Source: Actinomycetales bacterium (GTDB lineage: Bacteria > Actinomycetota > Actinomycetes > Mycobacteriales > Mycobacteriaceae). From it: a DNA stretch of 10,253 nt. Positions 1-8,609 of this stretch are shown piece after piece. The notes beneath the pieces were generated by a model, which was not told the origin of the DNA, did no database searches, and saw nothing but the letters and a program-made list of their open reading frames with translations. The stretch's first letter is position 1; every line of letters starts with the position of its first letter. The DNA lies in NCBI GenBank assembly GCA_012838715.1, contig DUOR01000446.1, forward strand, positions 1 through 10,253, in the 5' to 3' direction. The translations under genes and the position numbers were made by a program.

Positions 1-125
1 CGGGCGCGGCCCTTGTTGCGGCGGGCGGCGACCACGGCGCGGCCCGAACGGGTGCGCATGCGGGTACGGAAGCCGTGCACGCGGGCACGACGGCGGTTAT
101 TCGGCTGGAACGTCCGCTTCGACAC
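1..125 (-). CDS. rpmH: 50S ribosomal protein L34 (partial, C-terminus cut by window edge)
   Basis: L34 is a small, very basic protein of the large ribosomal subunit. The minus strand encodes a GTG start (complement of 123-125) followed by [20 protein letters not shown], then [20 protein letters not shown]. This is the classic L34 sequence, with the KRTFQPN opening and the arginine-rich body. Forty-one codons are visible. The family is about 45-47 residues, so only the last few are missing off the left edge. A Shine-Dalgarno AAGGAG (complement of 134-139) lies 8 bases before the GTG, which fixes the start. The gene diverges from dnaA, the standard arrangement at bacterial origins, and rnpA would be expected next, outside the window. 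Confidence 0.97.
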   Translation of the reverse strand, partial: MSKRTFQPNNRRRARVHGFRTRMRTRSGRAVVAARRNKGRA

Positions 126-430
126 GGTTGACACTCCTTGAGGTTTTGTGGGCGCGCGGCGAGCGGCCGCCTCGCCCGAGACGATTGTTTCCACACCCGA
201 CGAGCGCGCCGTTGCTGCTGGTGGCACGGGTTATCGGGCCCGCTACGGCGCCGGCTCCCGGAATCGGGTGCGGCGCGCGCTGTTGCGGTGAACACATCGG
301 CGACCGGGGCCGCGGATGCGACAGACTCGACCAGGGTACGTGCACGAACCGGCCCAATACAAATCACGGTGGTCCCGGCGTGGCGCGGGCCGCACTCCCG
401 ACACGCCGCACGACCACTGTCAATGCCAAG

Positions 431-478
431 TTATCCACAGTTATCCACAGACACTCCACCGATCGGAACTGTGGATAA
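431..478. repeat. Upstream DnaA-box cluster: three perfect boxes
   Basis: TTATCCACA occurs at 431-439 and 441-449, tandem with a 10-base period (about one helical turn). The inverted copy TGTGGATAA lies at 470-478. All three match the consensus 9-mer exactly. Such a cluster in front of dnaA is known in other bacteria to bind DnaA for origin function and for autoregulation of dnaA. The sequence shows the sites; binding is inferred. Confidence 0.9.
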
Positions 479-572
479 CTTTCGTCACATTCGTTACAGC
501 CCACCTGCACTTTTACTGTGTTTATACAGGTCATGGCGTTGCACTACACCCCATCGCCGCCGACCGGGCGAG

Positions 573-670
573 TGTGGATAGACTGTGGAGCAGTATCCGG
601 CGCGAATCCCTCCACAGCTGTGCACCACCATGTGGAAACGCAGGCCAGCGGCTTGCACGGGTGTGGATTG
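573..670. repeat. Degenerate DnaA boxes between the core cluster and dnaA
   Basis: Near-consensus boxes by strand-corrected match to TTATCCACA: TGTGGATAG at 573-581 (8/9), TGTGGAAAC at 631-639 (7/9), TGTGGATTG at 662-670 (7/9). Weaker ones lie at 584-592 and 608-616 (6/9 or so). They are spaced through the probable dnaA promoter and leader, as expected for sites where ATP-DnaA could repress dnaA. The weakest may be chance. Confidence 0.55.
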
Positions 671-800
671 TTCCACCCACACCCCTGTTTTCGCGCCAGC
701 CCACCCAACGTGCCGTAACCGATTCTCGGATGTGCGGCCGGGCCGGGTGGCGCGCGGCCCTTTTCGGCAATCCGTCGCCCGCCCCCGGCCCGTCGACCGC

Positions 801-807
801 AGAAGGA
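801..807 (+). promoter_or_regulatory. dnaA ribosome binding site, fixes a TTG start
   Basis: AGAAGGA lies 8 bases before TTG at 816-818. This is the only good Shine-Dalgarno near the N-terminus of the conserved DnaA domain I. It is the main reason to prefer TTG over the in-frame GTG at 585. Confidence 0.85.
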
Positions 808-815
808 CCGCTTCT

Positions 816-2609
816 TTGACCGCTCAATCCGCCGACTTCCGGGACACCTGGAGCCAGGTCGTCGACCTGCTGGTGTCCAGCCACGAGGTTCCCACCGATG
901 CCGCCGGCTCCGTCGGGCCGCTGCCCGTGCAGCACAAGGCGCTGCTTCGTTCGGTGCATCCGGTGGGCCAGCTCAATGGCTTCGTGCTGCTGGCGACGCA
1001 CACCCAGATGGTGCACACCCTGGTCCAGGCGGAGTTGACGGGTCCCATCGAGTGGGCGTTGCACCAGGTCACCGGTGAGCCGCAGCAGGCCGTGGTGACC
1101 CTCGCGGAGGAGCAGGCCACCCAATCGGCGGCCCAGCAGCTCCAGCAGCCCCAGCAGGCCGAGGAGGATCACCGCCACGATCCTCGCACCGACGACCGTT
1201 TCGGCGGCGCCCGTGCCGACGATGCGCACAACCAGGGCCGGTATCACCCGGGCCAGTTGCCGAACCACGACCAGGCGACCGACGGCCGCAACCCCGACGC
1301 CTCCTCGCTGACGGGGCTGGGCCGCACCGCCGCGGGCCTGGGCGGCCAGGCCGGGGCGCACCCGAACGACGGTGACGCCGACGGGCAGCATTGGCGGACC
1401 GTGGGTTTCGATCGCCCGGTCACCGAACCCGTGCCGGTGAGCGGTGGCGGTGGCGTCGGCAAGCAGGGGTTGACCCCGCCGCAGCCGCCCCGCCGACCGC
1501 GCGGTCCGCTTTCCGACGGCGCGCTGCCGCATCTGGCCGACACCGGCCCCGCGGACCCGATGCGCCGTCCGGTCGAGGAACCGACGCTGAACCCGAAGTA
1601 CACCTTCGACAGCTTCGTGGTGGGCCCGCAGAACAACTTCGCGGCCGCCGCGGCGGTCGCCGTCGCGGAATCGCCGGCGCGCGCCTACAACCCGCTGTTC
1701 ATCTCCGGCGGTTCCGGCCTGGGCAAGACGCACCTGCTCCACGCCATCGGGCACTACGCGACGAATCTGTACCCTGACCTGCGCGTCCGATACGTGTCCA
1801 GCGAAGAGTTCACGAACGACTTCATCAACTCGGTGCGCGACGACGCCCAGGAGAGCTTCAAGCGCCGCTACCGCGACCTGGACATCCTCATCGTCGACGA
1901 CATCCAGTTCCTCGAGGGCAAGGAAGGCACCCAGGAGGAGTTCTTCCACACCTTCAACGCGCTGCACCAGGCCGACCGGCAGATCGTGCTGTCCTCCGAC
2001 CGGCCGCCGCGCGAACTGAAGACGCTGGAGGAGCGGCTGCGCACCCGCTTCGAATGGGGCCTGACGCCCGACCTGCAGCTGCCGGACCTGGAAACCCGCG
2101 TGGCCATCCTGGCGAAGAAGGCCGACCTCGACCGGCTGCACGTCCCGCGCGAGGTGCTGCAGTTCATCGCCGAGCACACCTCCTCGTCGATTCGCGAGCT
2201 CGAGGGCCGGCTGCTGCAGGTCACCGCGCAGGCGTCCCTGCAGAAGGTGCCGGTCACGCTGGCGCTGGCGGAGGAGATCATCGGCACCGACGTCGCCGAG
2301 GTCGAAATCACCCCGGACATCATCATCGCGGCGACCGCCGAGTTCTACGGCCTGACCGTCGGCGACCTCAAGGGCCCGGGCAAGACCCGGCCGGTCTCGC
2401 ACGCCCGCCAGGTGGCGATGTACCTGACCCGCTCGCTCATCGACATTTCGCTGCCGGCCATCGGCCGCGTCTTCGGCGACCGCGACCACTCCACGGTCCT
2501 GTACGCCCACAAGAAGATCCGCGACGAAATCGCCGACAAGAAGGCCACCCGCGACCAGGTCAACGACCTGACCACCCGGGTCCGCGAGCGGGCCCGCAAC
2601 CGCGGCTGA
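816..2609 (+). CDS. dnaA: Chromosomal replication initiator protein DnaA
   Basis: DnaA is the AAA+ ATPase that binds DnaA boxes, melts the origin and recruits the replicative helicase. The product is 597 residues. Domain I (about 1-96) is the helicase/DnaA interaction domain. Domain II (about 97-257) is a long low-complexity linker with a Q-rich stretch and many H, D and R residues. Domain III starts near L258. It has Walker A GGSGLGKT (298-305, K304), Walker [10 protein letters not shown] (D361, D362), a sensor-1 segment LSSDRPP (D395) and the RLRTRF arginine-finger region (407-412). Domain IV (about 495-597) carries the DnaA signature GDRDHSTV (554-561) of the helix-turn-helix that reads the box. 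The TTG start is chosen from its Shine-Dalgarno. M. tuberculosis DnaA is about 507 residues; the excess here is in domain II. Autoregulation through the boxes upstream is likely. Confidence 0.98.
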   Translation: MTAQSADFRDTWSQVVDLLVSSHEVPTDAAGSVGPLPVQHKALLRSVHPVGQLNGFVLLATHTQMVHTLVQAELTGPIEWALHQVTGEPQQAVVTLAEEQATQSAAQQLQQPQQAEEDHRHDPRTDDRFGGARADDAHNQGRYHPGQLPNHDQATDGRNPDASSLTGLGRTAAGLGGQAGAHPNDGDADGQHWRTVGFDRPVTEPVPVSGGGGVGKQGLTPPQPPRRPRGPLSDGALPHLADTGPADPMRRPVEEPTLNPKYTFDSFVVGPQNNFAAAAAVAVAESPARAYNPLFISGGSGLGKTHLLHAIGHYATNLYPDLRVRYVSSEEFTNDFINSVRDDAQESFKRRYRDLDILIVDDIQFLEGKEGTQEEFFHTFNALHQADRQIVLSSDRPPRELKTLEERLRTRFEWGLTPDLQLPDLETRVAILAKKADLDRLHVPREVLQFIAEHTSSSIRELEGRLLQVTAQASLQKVPVTLALAEEIIGTDVAEVEITPDIIIAATAEFYGLTVGDLKGPGKTRPVSHARQVAMYLTRSLIDISLPAIGRVFGDRDHSTVLYAHKKIRDEIADKKATRDQVNDLTTRVRERARNRG

Positions 2610-2612
2610 GGT

Positions 2613-2630
2613 TCCCCGCCGCGCCGGGGA
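2613..2630 (+). terminator. Possible weak stem-loop after dnaA
   Basis: TCCCCG (2613-2618) pairs with CGGGGA (2625-2630) around a 6-base loop, starting 4 bases after the dnaA stop. No T-run follows, so it is not a standard intrinsic terminator. It could slow polymerase, protect the 3' end, or be chance in GC-rich DNA. Confidence 0.3.
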
Positions 2631-2668
2631 GGGCCGGAAACGCAATCCCGCGTTCCCCGACCTTCTCC

Positions 2669-2703
2669 TTATCTATTGCATGTAATTACGCGCTTGTAAT
2701 TTG
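2669..2703. other. AT-rich putative DNA unwinding element
   Basis: About 24 of 35 bases are A or T, and 16 of the first 20, in otherwise very GC-rich surroundings. It contains a 7-base direct repeat TGTAATT (2681-2687 and 2695-2701). It lies directly next to the downstream DnaA-box cluster, as the duplex-unwinding element does in well-studied origins. I could not make out a convincing DnaA-trio array. The role is inferred from composition and position. Confidence 0.65.
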
Positions 2704-2723
2704 GAGATCCGGGTCACAAAGAT

Positions 2724-2741
2724 CCTGTGGGTAACCACAGG
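2724..2741. repeat. Palindromic pair of overlapping DnaA boxes
   Basis: CCTGTGG-GTAA-CCACAGG is a perfect 7-base inverted repeat. It superimposes box TGTGGGTAA (2726-2734, 8/9) on the opposite strand with GTAACCACA (2731-2739, 7/9). It is the DnaA-box element nearest the AT-rich stretch. Confidence 0.7.
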
Positions 2742-2759
2742 GTTTTCCGTGCACCGATC

Positions 2760-2857
2760 TGTGGAACGAACCACCCCGCCTGTGGATAAACCCAGAAACC
2801 GAAATCCATCCACAGTTCGCCGGATCCATCCACAGATCCATCAACCAACGCTCCACA
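2760..2857. repeat. Downstream DnaA-box cluster
   Basis: One perfect box TGTGGATAA lies at 2781-2789. CCATCCACA (7/9) occurs twice, at 2806-2814 and 2826-2834. Weaker boxes are TGTGGAACG at 2760-2768 and CGCTCCACA at 2849-2857 (both 6/9). With the palindromic pair at 2724-2741 this gives about seven sites in 135 bases. Density and position beside an AT-rich stretch mark this as origin DNA. Confidence 0.8.
2804..2835. repeat. 12-base direct repeat with 20-base period
   Basis: ATCCATCCACAG occurs at 2804-2815 and again at 2824-2835. The 20-base period is close to two helical turns, so both low-affinity DnaA boxes would face the same side of the helix. Confidence 0.75.
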
Positions 2858-3011
2858 GACGGATCTCCGGCGCCACCAGCCGCGACGCCGTCCCCCAACA
2901 GAGTGCACAGGCCCTACTTCTTTTACCGACGATCACCATGAGAACCAGTCCGTGAAAAAAGGGCGTGTCGACAACCCCCTCCGCCCCGCCCCGGCGAACG
3001 CCAAAAATCCG

Positions 3012-3033
3012 GGGCCCGGGGATCCCCCGGCCC
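3012..3033. repeat. GC-rich inverted repeat upstream of the possible dnaN promoter
   Basis: GGGCC (3012-3016) pairs with GGCCC (3029-3033). GGG (3018-3020) pairs with CCC (3025-3027) inside it, with one C-C mismatch and a 4-base centre. It would cover the -35 position of the possible dnaN promoter. It may be an operator or simply GC-rich DNA. Confidence 0.4.
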
Positions 3034-3042
3034 GAACTGGGT

Positions 3043-3048
3043 TAAGGT
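3043..3048 (+). promoter_or_regulatory. Possible dnaN promoter -10 element
   Basis: TAAGGT fits the actinobacterial TANNNT -10 pattern and stands in one of the few less GC-rich spots before dnaN. No clear -35 is visible. The predicted start near 3055 would give a dnaN leader of about 165 bases. Confidence 0.3.
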
Positions 3049-3078
3049 TGTGGTTCGAAGCTCCCGGAACGTCACCGG

Positions 3079-3120
3079 GCGGTGCGGGTGGCCCACGGGC
3101 CACCGGGAATCACCGCTTTT
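3079..3120 (+). terminator. Terminator-like composite hairpin in the dnaN leader
   Basis: An outer stem GCGGTG (3079-3084) pairs with CACCGC (3111-3116). Inside it GGTGGCCC (3087-3094) pairs with GGGCCACC (3097-3104). The structure is followed at once by TTTT (3117-3120). A strong stem plus T-run resembles an intrinsic terminator, yet dnaN starts 100 bases downstream. It could stop dnaA read-through, act as an attenuator, or allow partial termination. The T-run is short. Confidence 0.45.
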
Positions 3121-3184
3121 CGTGGAAGTTCCGGGACATCCGGCCGTCATTTTCCCGGCGACCGGGCACTTGACCAGTACGGAT

Positions 3185-3202
3185 GCAGCTCATTCCAGCT
3201 GC
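3185..3202 (+). repeat. Small hairpin just upstream of the dnaN ribosome site
   Basis: GCAGCT (3185-3190) and AGCTGC (3197-3202) form a perfect 6-base stem with a 6-base loop, ending 8 bases before the Shine-Dalgarno. It could influence dnaN translation or mRNA stability. No regulator is suggested by the sequence. Confidence 0.4.
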
Positions 3203-3210
3203 GCACCCAT

Positions 3211-3215
3211 GGAGG
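3211..3215 (+). promoter_or_regulatory. dnaN ribosome binding site
   Basis: GGAGG lies 4 bases before ATG at 3220. The spacing is short but the match is strong. An ATG at 3209 is in another frame, so 3220 is the start. Confidence 0.8.
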
Positions 3216-3219
3216 GACG

Positions 3220-4410
3220 ATGGAGCAGACGGACGTGCGCCTCCGCGCCGCCAAGGACGATCTCGCGGACGCGGTCGGGTGGGTCGCCCGTAATCTGCCG
3301 ACGCGTCCGACGCAGCCGATTCTCCGCGGCATGATTTTCGTCGCCGACGACGACGGCCTGGAGATCGCCGGCTACGACTACGAGGTCTCCACCCAGGTGC
3401 GCATCGCCGCCGAAATTTCCGAGACCGGACGCTTCGCCGTCAACGGCAAGCTGGTCTCCGACATCGTCTCCAAGATGCCGAACATGCCCGTCGAGATGCA
3501 TTACGACGGCACGAAGGTGCTGGTCACGTGCGGTAAGTCGCGTTTCGAGCTGCCGGCGATGCCGCTGGAGGACTACCCGGCCATGCCGACCGTCCCGGCC
3601 GCCACCGGCACCATCGACCCGGACCTTTTCACCGAGGCCATCGGCCAGGTGGCCGTGGCCGCCGGCCGCGACGAGACCCTGCCGATGCTCACCGGCATCC
3701 GCATGGAGACCGAGGGCGACACCGTCACCCTCGCCGCCACCGACCGTTTCCGCCTCGCGGTGCGCACGTTCCAGTGGGACCAGATCCCCGACGGCGACGC
3801 GGAGCTGCTCATCCCCGCCAAGACGCTGGCCGACACGGCCCGTGCGCTCGACCCGGGTTCCAGTGAGCCGGTCACCCTCGCGTTCGGCGACGGTTCCGAC
3901 GGCCGGGCGCTCGGCGCCGAGGGCATGCTCGGCATCCTCGCCGACCCGCGCCGCACCACGACCCGCCTGCTCGACGCGGATTTCCCGAAGTTCCGCCCGC
4001 TGCTGCCGAAGCAGCATTCCTCGCTGGCGTCCATCCGCATCGATCCGCTGCGCGAGGCCATCCGCCGCGTCTCCCTGGTCGCCGACCGCGGCGCCCAGAT
4101 CCGCATGGACTTCTCCGAGGGCCAGGTCGTCCTGTCCGCCCACGGCGACGAGGCCGGCCGCGCCGAGGAAGTCATCGAGTGCGGTTTCGTCGGTGAGCCG
4201 CTGCTCATCGCCTTCAACCCGGGTTACCTGTCCGACGGCCTGTCCGCGATCCACACCGACCGCGTGGTCATGGGCTTCACCCAGCCGTCGCGCCCCGCGG
4301 TGCTCATCCCCGAGCCGGAGGAGCTGCCGGAGGCGGGCGACGACGGCATGTTCCCCAACCCCGAGACGGACTTCACGTATCTGCTGATGCCGGTCCGCCT
4401 GCCGGGCTGA
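3220..4410 (+). CDS. dnaN: DNA polymerase III beta subunit (sliding clamp)
   Basis: The product (396 residues) forms the dimeric ring that tethers DNA polymerase III to DNA and docks other replication and repair proteins. The sequence begins [20 protein letters not shown] and fits the three-domain clamp fold at roughly 1-130, 131-250 and 251-396. Family hallmarks seen include the early PTQPILRGM segment, the [12 protein letters not shown] segment in the second domain and the C-terminal LLMPVRLPG. The last is like the MPMRL end of the E. coli clamp, which lines the partner-binding pocket. Its length is normal for actinobacteria. The start is fixed by GGAGG at 3211. It lies 610 bases after dnaA, with its own probable promoter, and 43 bases before recF, so it may share a transcript with recF. 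Confidence 0.98.
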   Translation: MEQTDVRLRAAKDDLADAVGWVARNLPTRPTQPILRGMIFVADDDGLEIAGYDYEVSTQVRIAAEISETGRFAVNGKLVSDIVSKMPNMPVEMHYDGTKVLVTCGKSRFELPAMPLEDYPAMPTVPAATGTIDPDLFTEAIGQVAVAAGRDETLPMLTGIRMETEGDTVTLAATDRFRLAVRTFQWDQIPDGDAELLIPAKTLADTARALDPGSSEPVTLAFGDGSDGRALGAEGMLGILADPRRTTTRLLDADFPKFRPLLPKQHSSLASIRIDPLREAIRRVSLVADRGAQIRMDFSEGQVVLSAHGDEAGRAEEVIECGFVGEPLLIAFNPGYLSDGLSAIHTDRVVMGFTQPSRPAVLIPEPEELPEAGDDGMFPNPETDFTYLLMPVRLPG

Positions 4411-4427
4411 TCGCCCGCGTGAGCGGC

Positions 4428-4442
4428 GGGGGCGCCGCCCCC
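4428..4442 (+). repeat. GC-rich hairpin between dnaN and recF
   Basis: GGGGGC (4428-4433) and GCCCCC (4437-4442) form a perfect 6-base stem with a 3-base loop, followed by only TT. It fills the 43-base gap and ends 11 bases before the recF ATG. It may reduce recF expression by pausing, partial termination or hindering ribosome access. It is too short of T to be a full terminator. Confidence 0.45.
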
Positions 4443-4453
4443 TTGGGACCGTC

Positions 4454-5662
4454 ATGTATCTGCGTTCGCTGAGTTTGCGTGATTTCCGTTCCTGGCCGGA
4501 GCTGAATCTGGTGCTGGAGCCGGGGATCACCGTGTTCACGGGCCGTAACGGGTACGGCAAGACGAACATCGTCGAGGCGGTCGGCTACCTGGCCACCCTG
4601 TCCTCGCATCGGGTGCCCAATGATGCGCCGCTGGTCAGGGCGGGCGCGGACTCGGCTCGGATTTCCGCCACGGCGGTCAACGACGGCCGCGAGCTCACCG
4701 CGCACCTGCTCATCAACCCGCACCGCGCGAACCAGGCGCAGCTGAACCGGACCCGTTTGCGCAGCCCCCGCGAGCTGCTCGGCACGGTGCGCTCCGTGCT
4801 CTTCGCGCCGGAGGATCTCGACCTGGTCAAGGGCGAGCCGGCCCAGCGGCGCCGTTACCTCGATGATCTGCTGGCGGTCCGCCGTCCCCGGATGGCCGGC
4901 GCCCGCGTCGAGTACGACCGCATCCTCCGCCAGCGCAATGCCCTGCTGAAGACCGCCGGTGCGTCACTGCGCAGGGGCTATTCCTCCGCGGAGGGTGAGG
5001 CCGCATTGGCCACCCTGGATACGTGGGATGCGCAGTTGGCCCATGTCGGCGCGATCATCACCGCCGCGCGGATGGAGCTGGTCCGCGAGTTGGCGCCGTT
5101 CGTCGTGGAGGCGTATTCGACGCTCGCGCCCTCCTCCCGCACCGCCGAAATCTCCTACCGCCCGACGCTCGACGGCGACATCCCGGAGGACCCGGCCGTC
5201 ATCGAGGCGATGCTGCTCACCGAGATGGCTGCCCGCCGCAACCGCGAAATAGAGCGTGGCAGTTCGATTGTCGGCCCGCACCGCGACGATCTGACGCTCA
5301 CCCTGGGCAACGAGCCGGCGAAGGGTTTCGCGAGCCACGGCGAAACCTGGTCCTTCGCACTCTCCCTGCGCCTGGCCTCCTACCTGCTCCTCCGCGGGGA
5401 GGGCCCGGACCCCATCCTCATCCTCGACGACGTCTTCGCCGAGCTCGATCGCCACCGCCGCGAGGCGCTGGTGCAGATCGCGGCGCGCGCCGAACAGGTG
5501 CTCATCACCTCCGCCGTCGGCGAGGAACTCCCCGAGGGGCTTACCGACGCGCCCCGCGTGGCGACCTACCTCGTCACCGTGCGCGACACCCCCGAGGGCC
5601 GGATCTCGGAGCTCCGGGAGGAAGGCCGCGATGAGGGCGACGAAGGGCCCGGGGAGTCATGA
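4454..5662 (+). CDS. recF: DNA replication and repair protein RecF
   Basis: RecF is an SMC-like ATPase that binds gapped or stalled-fork DNA and, with RecO and RecR, helps load RecA. The product has 402 residues, a normal length. It opens [19 protein letters not shown], typical of RecF. Walker A is GRNGYGKTN (30-38, K36). The ABC-type signature region is [16 protein letters not shown], with G296 and S300. Walker B and D-loop are [13 protein letters not shown] (320-332, D325, D326). The ATG at 4454 has no strong Shine-Dalgarno (only a GGGA at 4445-4448), and a GC hairpin sits just upstream. Low translation is therefore plausible. The last codons overlap the dciA start by 4 bases (ATGA). Confidence 0.97.
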   Translation: MYLRSLSLRDFRSWPELNLVLEPGITVFTGRNGYGKTNIVEAVGYLATLSSHRVPNDAPLVRAGADSARISATAVNDGRELTAHLLINPHRANQAQLNRTRLRSPRELLGTVRSVLFAPEDLDLVKGEPAQRRRYLDDLLAVRRPRMAGARVEYDRILRQRNALLKTAGASLRRGYSSAEGEAALATLDTWDAQLAHVGAIITAARMELVRELAPFVVEAYSTLAPSSRTAEISYRPTLDGDIPEDPAVIEAMLLTEMAARRNREIERGSSIVGPHRDDLTLTLGNEPAKGFASHGETWSFALSLRLASYLLLRGEGPDPILILDDVFAELDRHRREALVQIAARAEQVLITSAVGEELPEGLTDAPRVATYLVTVRDTPEGRISELREEGRDEGDEGPGES

Positions 5663-6306
5663 GTTCCGGCGGTGACCGCGACGACCTGGTCGCGGACGTG
5701 TTCTCGCGGATGAGGTCGATGGCCTCCGCGAAGGGGCGCACGCCGCCGTCCCTGCAACGGGCGCCCCGCAGGAACGCGGATTTCTCGCTCGAGTACCGGA
5801 AGGGCCCCGTCGGAAAGCGGGGGCAGGACGGTACAGGCGGTGCCGACGGCGCGGCCGGGCTGGCGAAGGACGTGCCGCGGGACATCGCCGGCACGCGCAT
5901 CCCGCAGCACCTGCTGCACCGCGACGGGATTCGGCTGCGGCGCTGGCGCGACCGCAGCCCCTCCGCGTTCGGTGACATCCTCGCAGGTCAGATGGTTGAG
6001 CGCGGGTGGCGGAAGAACATCGCGCACGGGACGATCATGGCCAAATGGCCGGAACTGGTCGGCGACGTCATCGCGGAACACACGGAGGTCGTCGAGTTCA
6101 AGGACGGCGTCGTCGTGGTGCAGTGCAGTTCCAGCACCTGGGCGACCCAGCTGCGGCTGGCGCAATCGCAGATTCTGCGGGCCATCGCGGAGGCGGTCGG
6201 CGACGGCGTCGTCGAGCAGCTGAAAATCAAGGGCCCGACCGGCCCGAGTTGGAACAAGGGGCGGCTGCGCGTGAAGGGCCGCGGGCCGCGCGACACCTAC
6301 GGCTGA
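5659..6306 (+). CDS. dciA: DciA-like helicase-loading protein (DUF721)
   Basis: The 215-residue product matches the DUF721/DciA family. The M. tuberculosis member is Rv0004, at the same place between recF and gyrB. DciA proteins bind DnaB helicase and are held to replace the DnaC/DnaI loaders in bacteria that lack them. Residues 1 to about 100 are charged and low in complexity. The KH-like DUF721 domain covers about 105-205. Its GW117 and KW130 segments are followed by the [17 protein letters not shown] strand-helix with W161, a family hallmark. The start ATG overlaps the recF stop (ATGA at 5659-5662). GGGGAG at 5651-5656 is close to the ATG and GAAGGG at 5642-5647 is a little far, so translational coupling with recF is likely. 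Family assignment is firm; helicase loading here is inferred from relatives. Confidence 0.9.
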   Translation: MSSGGDRDDLVADVFSRMRSMASAKGRTPPSLQRAPRRNADFSLEYRKGPVGKRGQDGTGGADGAAGLAKDVPRDIAGTRIPQHLLHRDGIRLRRWRDRSPSAFGDILAGQMVERGWRKNIAHGTIMAKWPELVGDVIAEHTEVVEFKDGVVVVQCSSSTWATQLRLAQSQILRAIAEAVGDGVVEQLKIKGPTGPSWNKGRLRVKGRGPRDTYG

Positions 6307-6327
6307 TCTGGAACCCGCAACCGTGTG

Positions 6328-6374
6328 ATTTTCGGCGCCGCGAGCGCGACCGCGACAGGCGATCCGCCGAAAAT
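6328..6374. repeat. Perfect 10-base inverted repeat between dciA and gyrB
   Basis: ATTTTCGGCG (6328-6337) and CGCCGAAAAT (6365-6374) are exact complements separated by 27 GC-rich bases. It begins 22 bases after the dciA stop. As RNA it could end or protect the recF-dciA transcript. As DNA it could be a regulator site before gyrB. The A/T ends make it look more deliberate than random GC pairing. Confidence 0.55.
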
Positions 6375-6383
6375 AACCGCTGA

Positions 6384-8532
<2,149 letters not shown>

Positions 8533-8553
8533 GATTTCAACGAGCACTTCAAC

Positions 8554-8605
8554 GGGCCGGGGCCAATGACTGCACTGCATAATCATTGGCCCCGGCCCAT
8601 TATCA
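8554..8605. terminator. Strong intrinsic terminator between convergent gyrB and lipase genes
   Basis: GGGCCGGGGCCAATGA (8554-8569) pairs perfectly over 16 bases with TCATTGGCCCCGGCCC (8583-8598) around a 13-base loop. On the plus strand an A/T-rich tail (ATTATC, 8599-8604) follows. It lies between the gyrB stop and the stop of the opposing lipase gene (complement of 8610-8612), so it probably ends both transcripts. The minus-strand side lacks a clear T-run. Confidence 0.88.
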
Positions 8606-8609
8606 TTTC

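Larger units (their letters stand above)
126..815. other. rpmH-dnaA intergenic region (690 bases), upstream part of the origin
   Basis: This non-coding stretch separates the divergent rpmH and dnaA genes. It carries the divergent promoters and an upstream DnaA-box cluster. Reading frames across it lack ribosome sites and recognisable products. Bases 126-420 are GC-rich. They hold one degenerate box (GTTTCCACA, 187-195) and a weak minus-strand promoter candidate for rpmH (TACCCT as -10, complement of 333-338; TTGTAT 18 bases upstream). Bases 420-535 are relatively AT-rich and hold the perfect DnaA boxes. Bases 570-670 hold further degenerate boxes and TAGACT (579-584), a possible dnaA -10 that overlaps a box. 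Bases 671-800 show nothing distinctive. No promoter here is more than a guess. Confidence 0.75.
2610..3219. other. dnaA-dnaN intergenic region (610 bases), probable oriC core
   Basis: This is an unusually long gap between two genes that elsewhere are often close. From left to right it holds a small GC hairpin, an AT-rich stretch (2669-2703), a DnaA-box cluster (2724-2857), a featureless stretch with a short A-run (2957-2962), a GC inverted repeat (3012-3033), a possible dnaN -10 (3043-3048), a terminator-like hairpin (3079-3120), and a small hairpin (3185-3202) before the dnaN ribosome site. The short frames that cross it lack credible ribosome sites and recognisable products. In mycobacteria the functional oriC is in this same interval, which supports calling it the origin. 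A GC-skew switch was not computed. Confidence 0.8.

Noticed and set aside
585..815. In-frame upstream extension of DnaA from a GTG at 585 (77 extra residues)
   Set aside because: It has no Shine-Dalgarno, runs through degenerate DnaA boxes, and its sequence is not DnaA-like. The TTG at 816 has AGAAGGA at good spacing and begins at conserved domain I.
128..819. Plus-strand frames of 116-167 codons in the rpmH-dnaA gap
   Set aside because: They run through DnaA boxes, have no ribosome sites, and give R/P/H-rich peptides that look random.
531..2645. 704-codon minus-strand open frame opposite dnaA
   Set aside because: It is a shadow of GC-rich codon use in dnaA. The product is repetitive R/G/V-rich sequence with no domain, and dnaA is certain on the other strand.
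2804..2857. CRISPR-like short repeats
   Set aside because: The repeats are only 12 bases with an 8-base gap and are variants of the DnaA box; no array or cas gene is present.
2701..2955. Small frames over the downstream DnaA-box cluster
   Set aside because: The sequence is explained by repeated DnaA boxes; the frames overlap on both strands and lack ribosome sites.
3190..4569. 459-codon minus-strand frame opposite dnaN
   Set aside because: Shadow frame over a certain dnaN; no recognisable domain or ribosome site.
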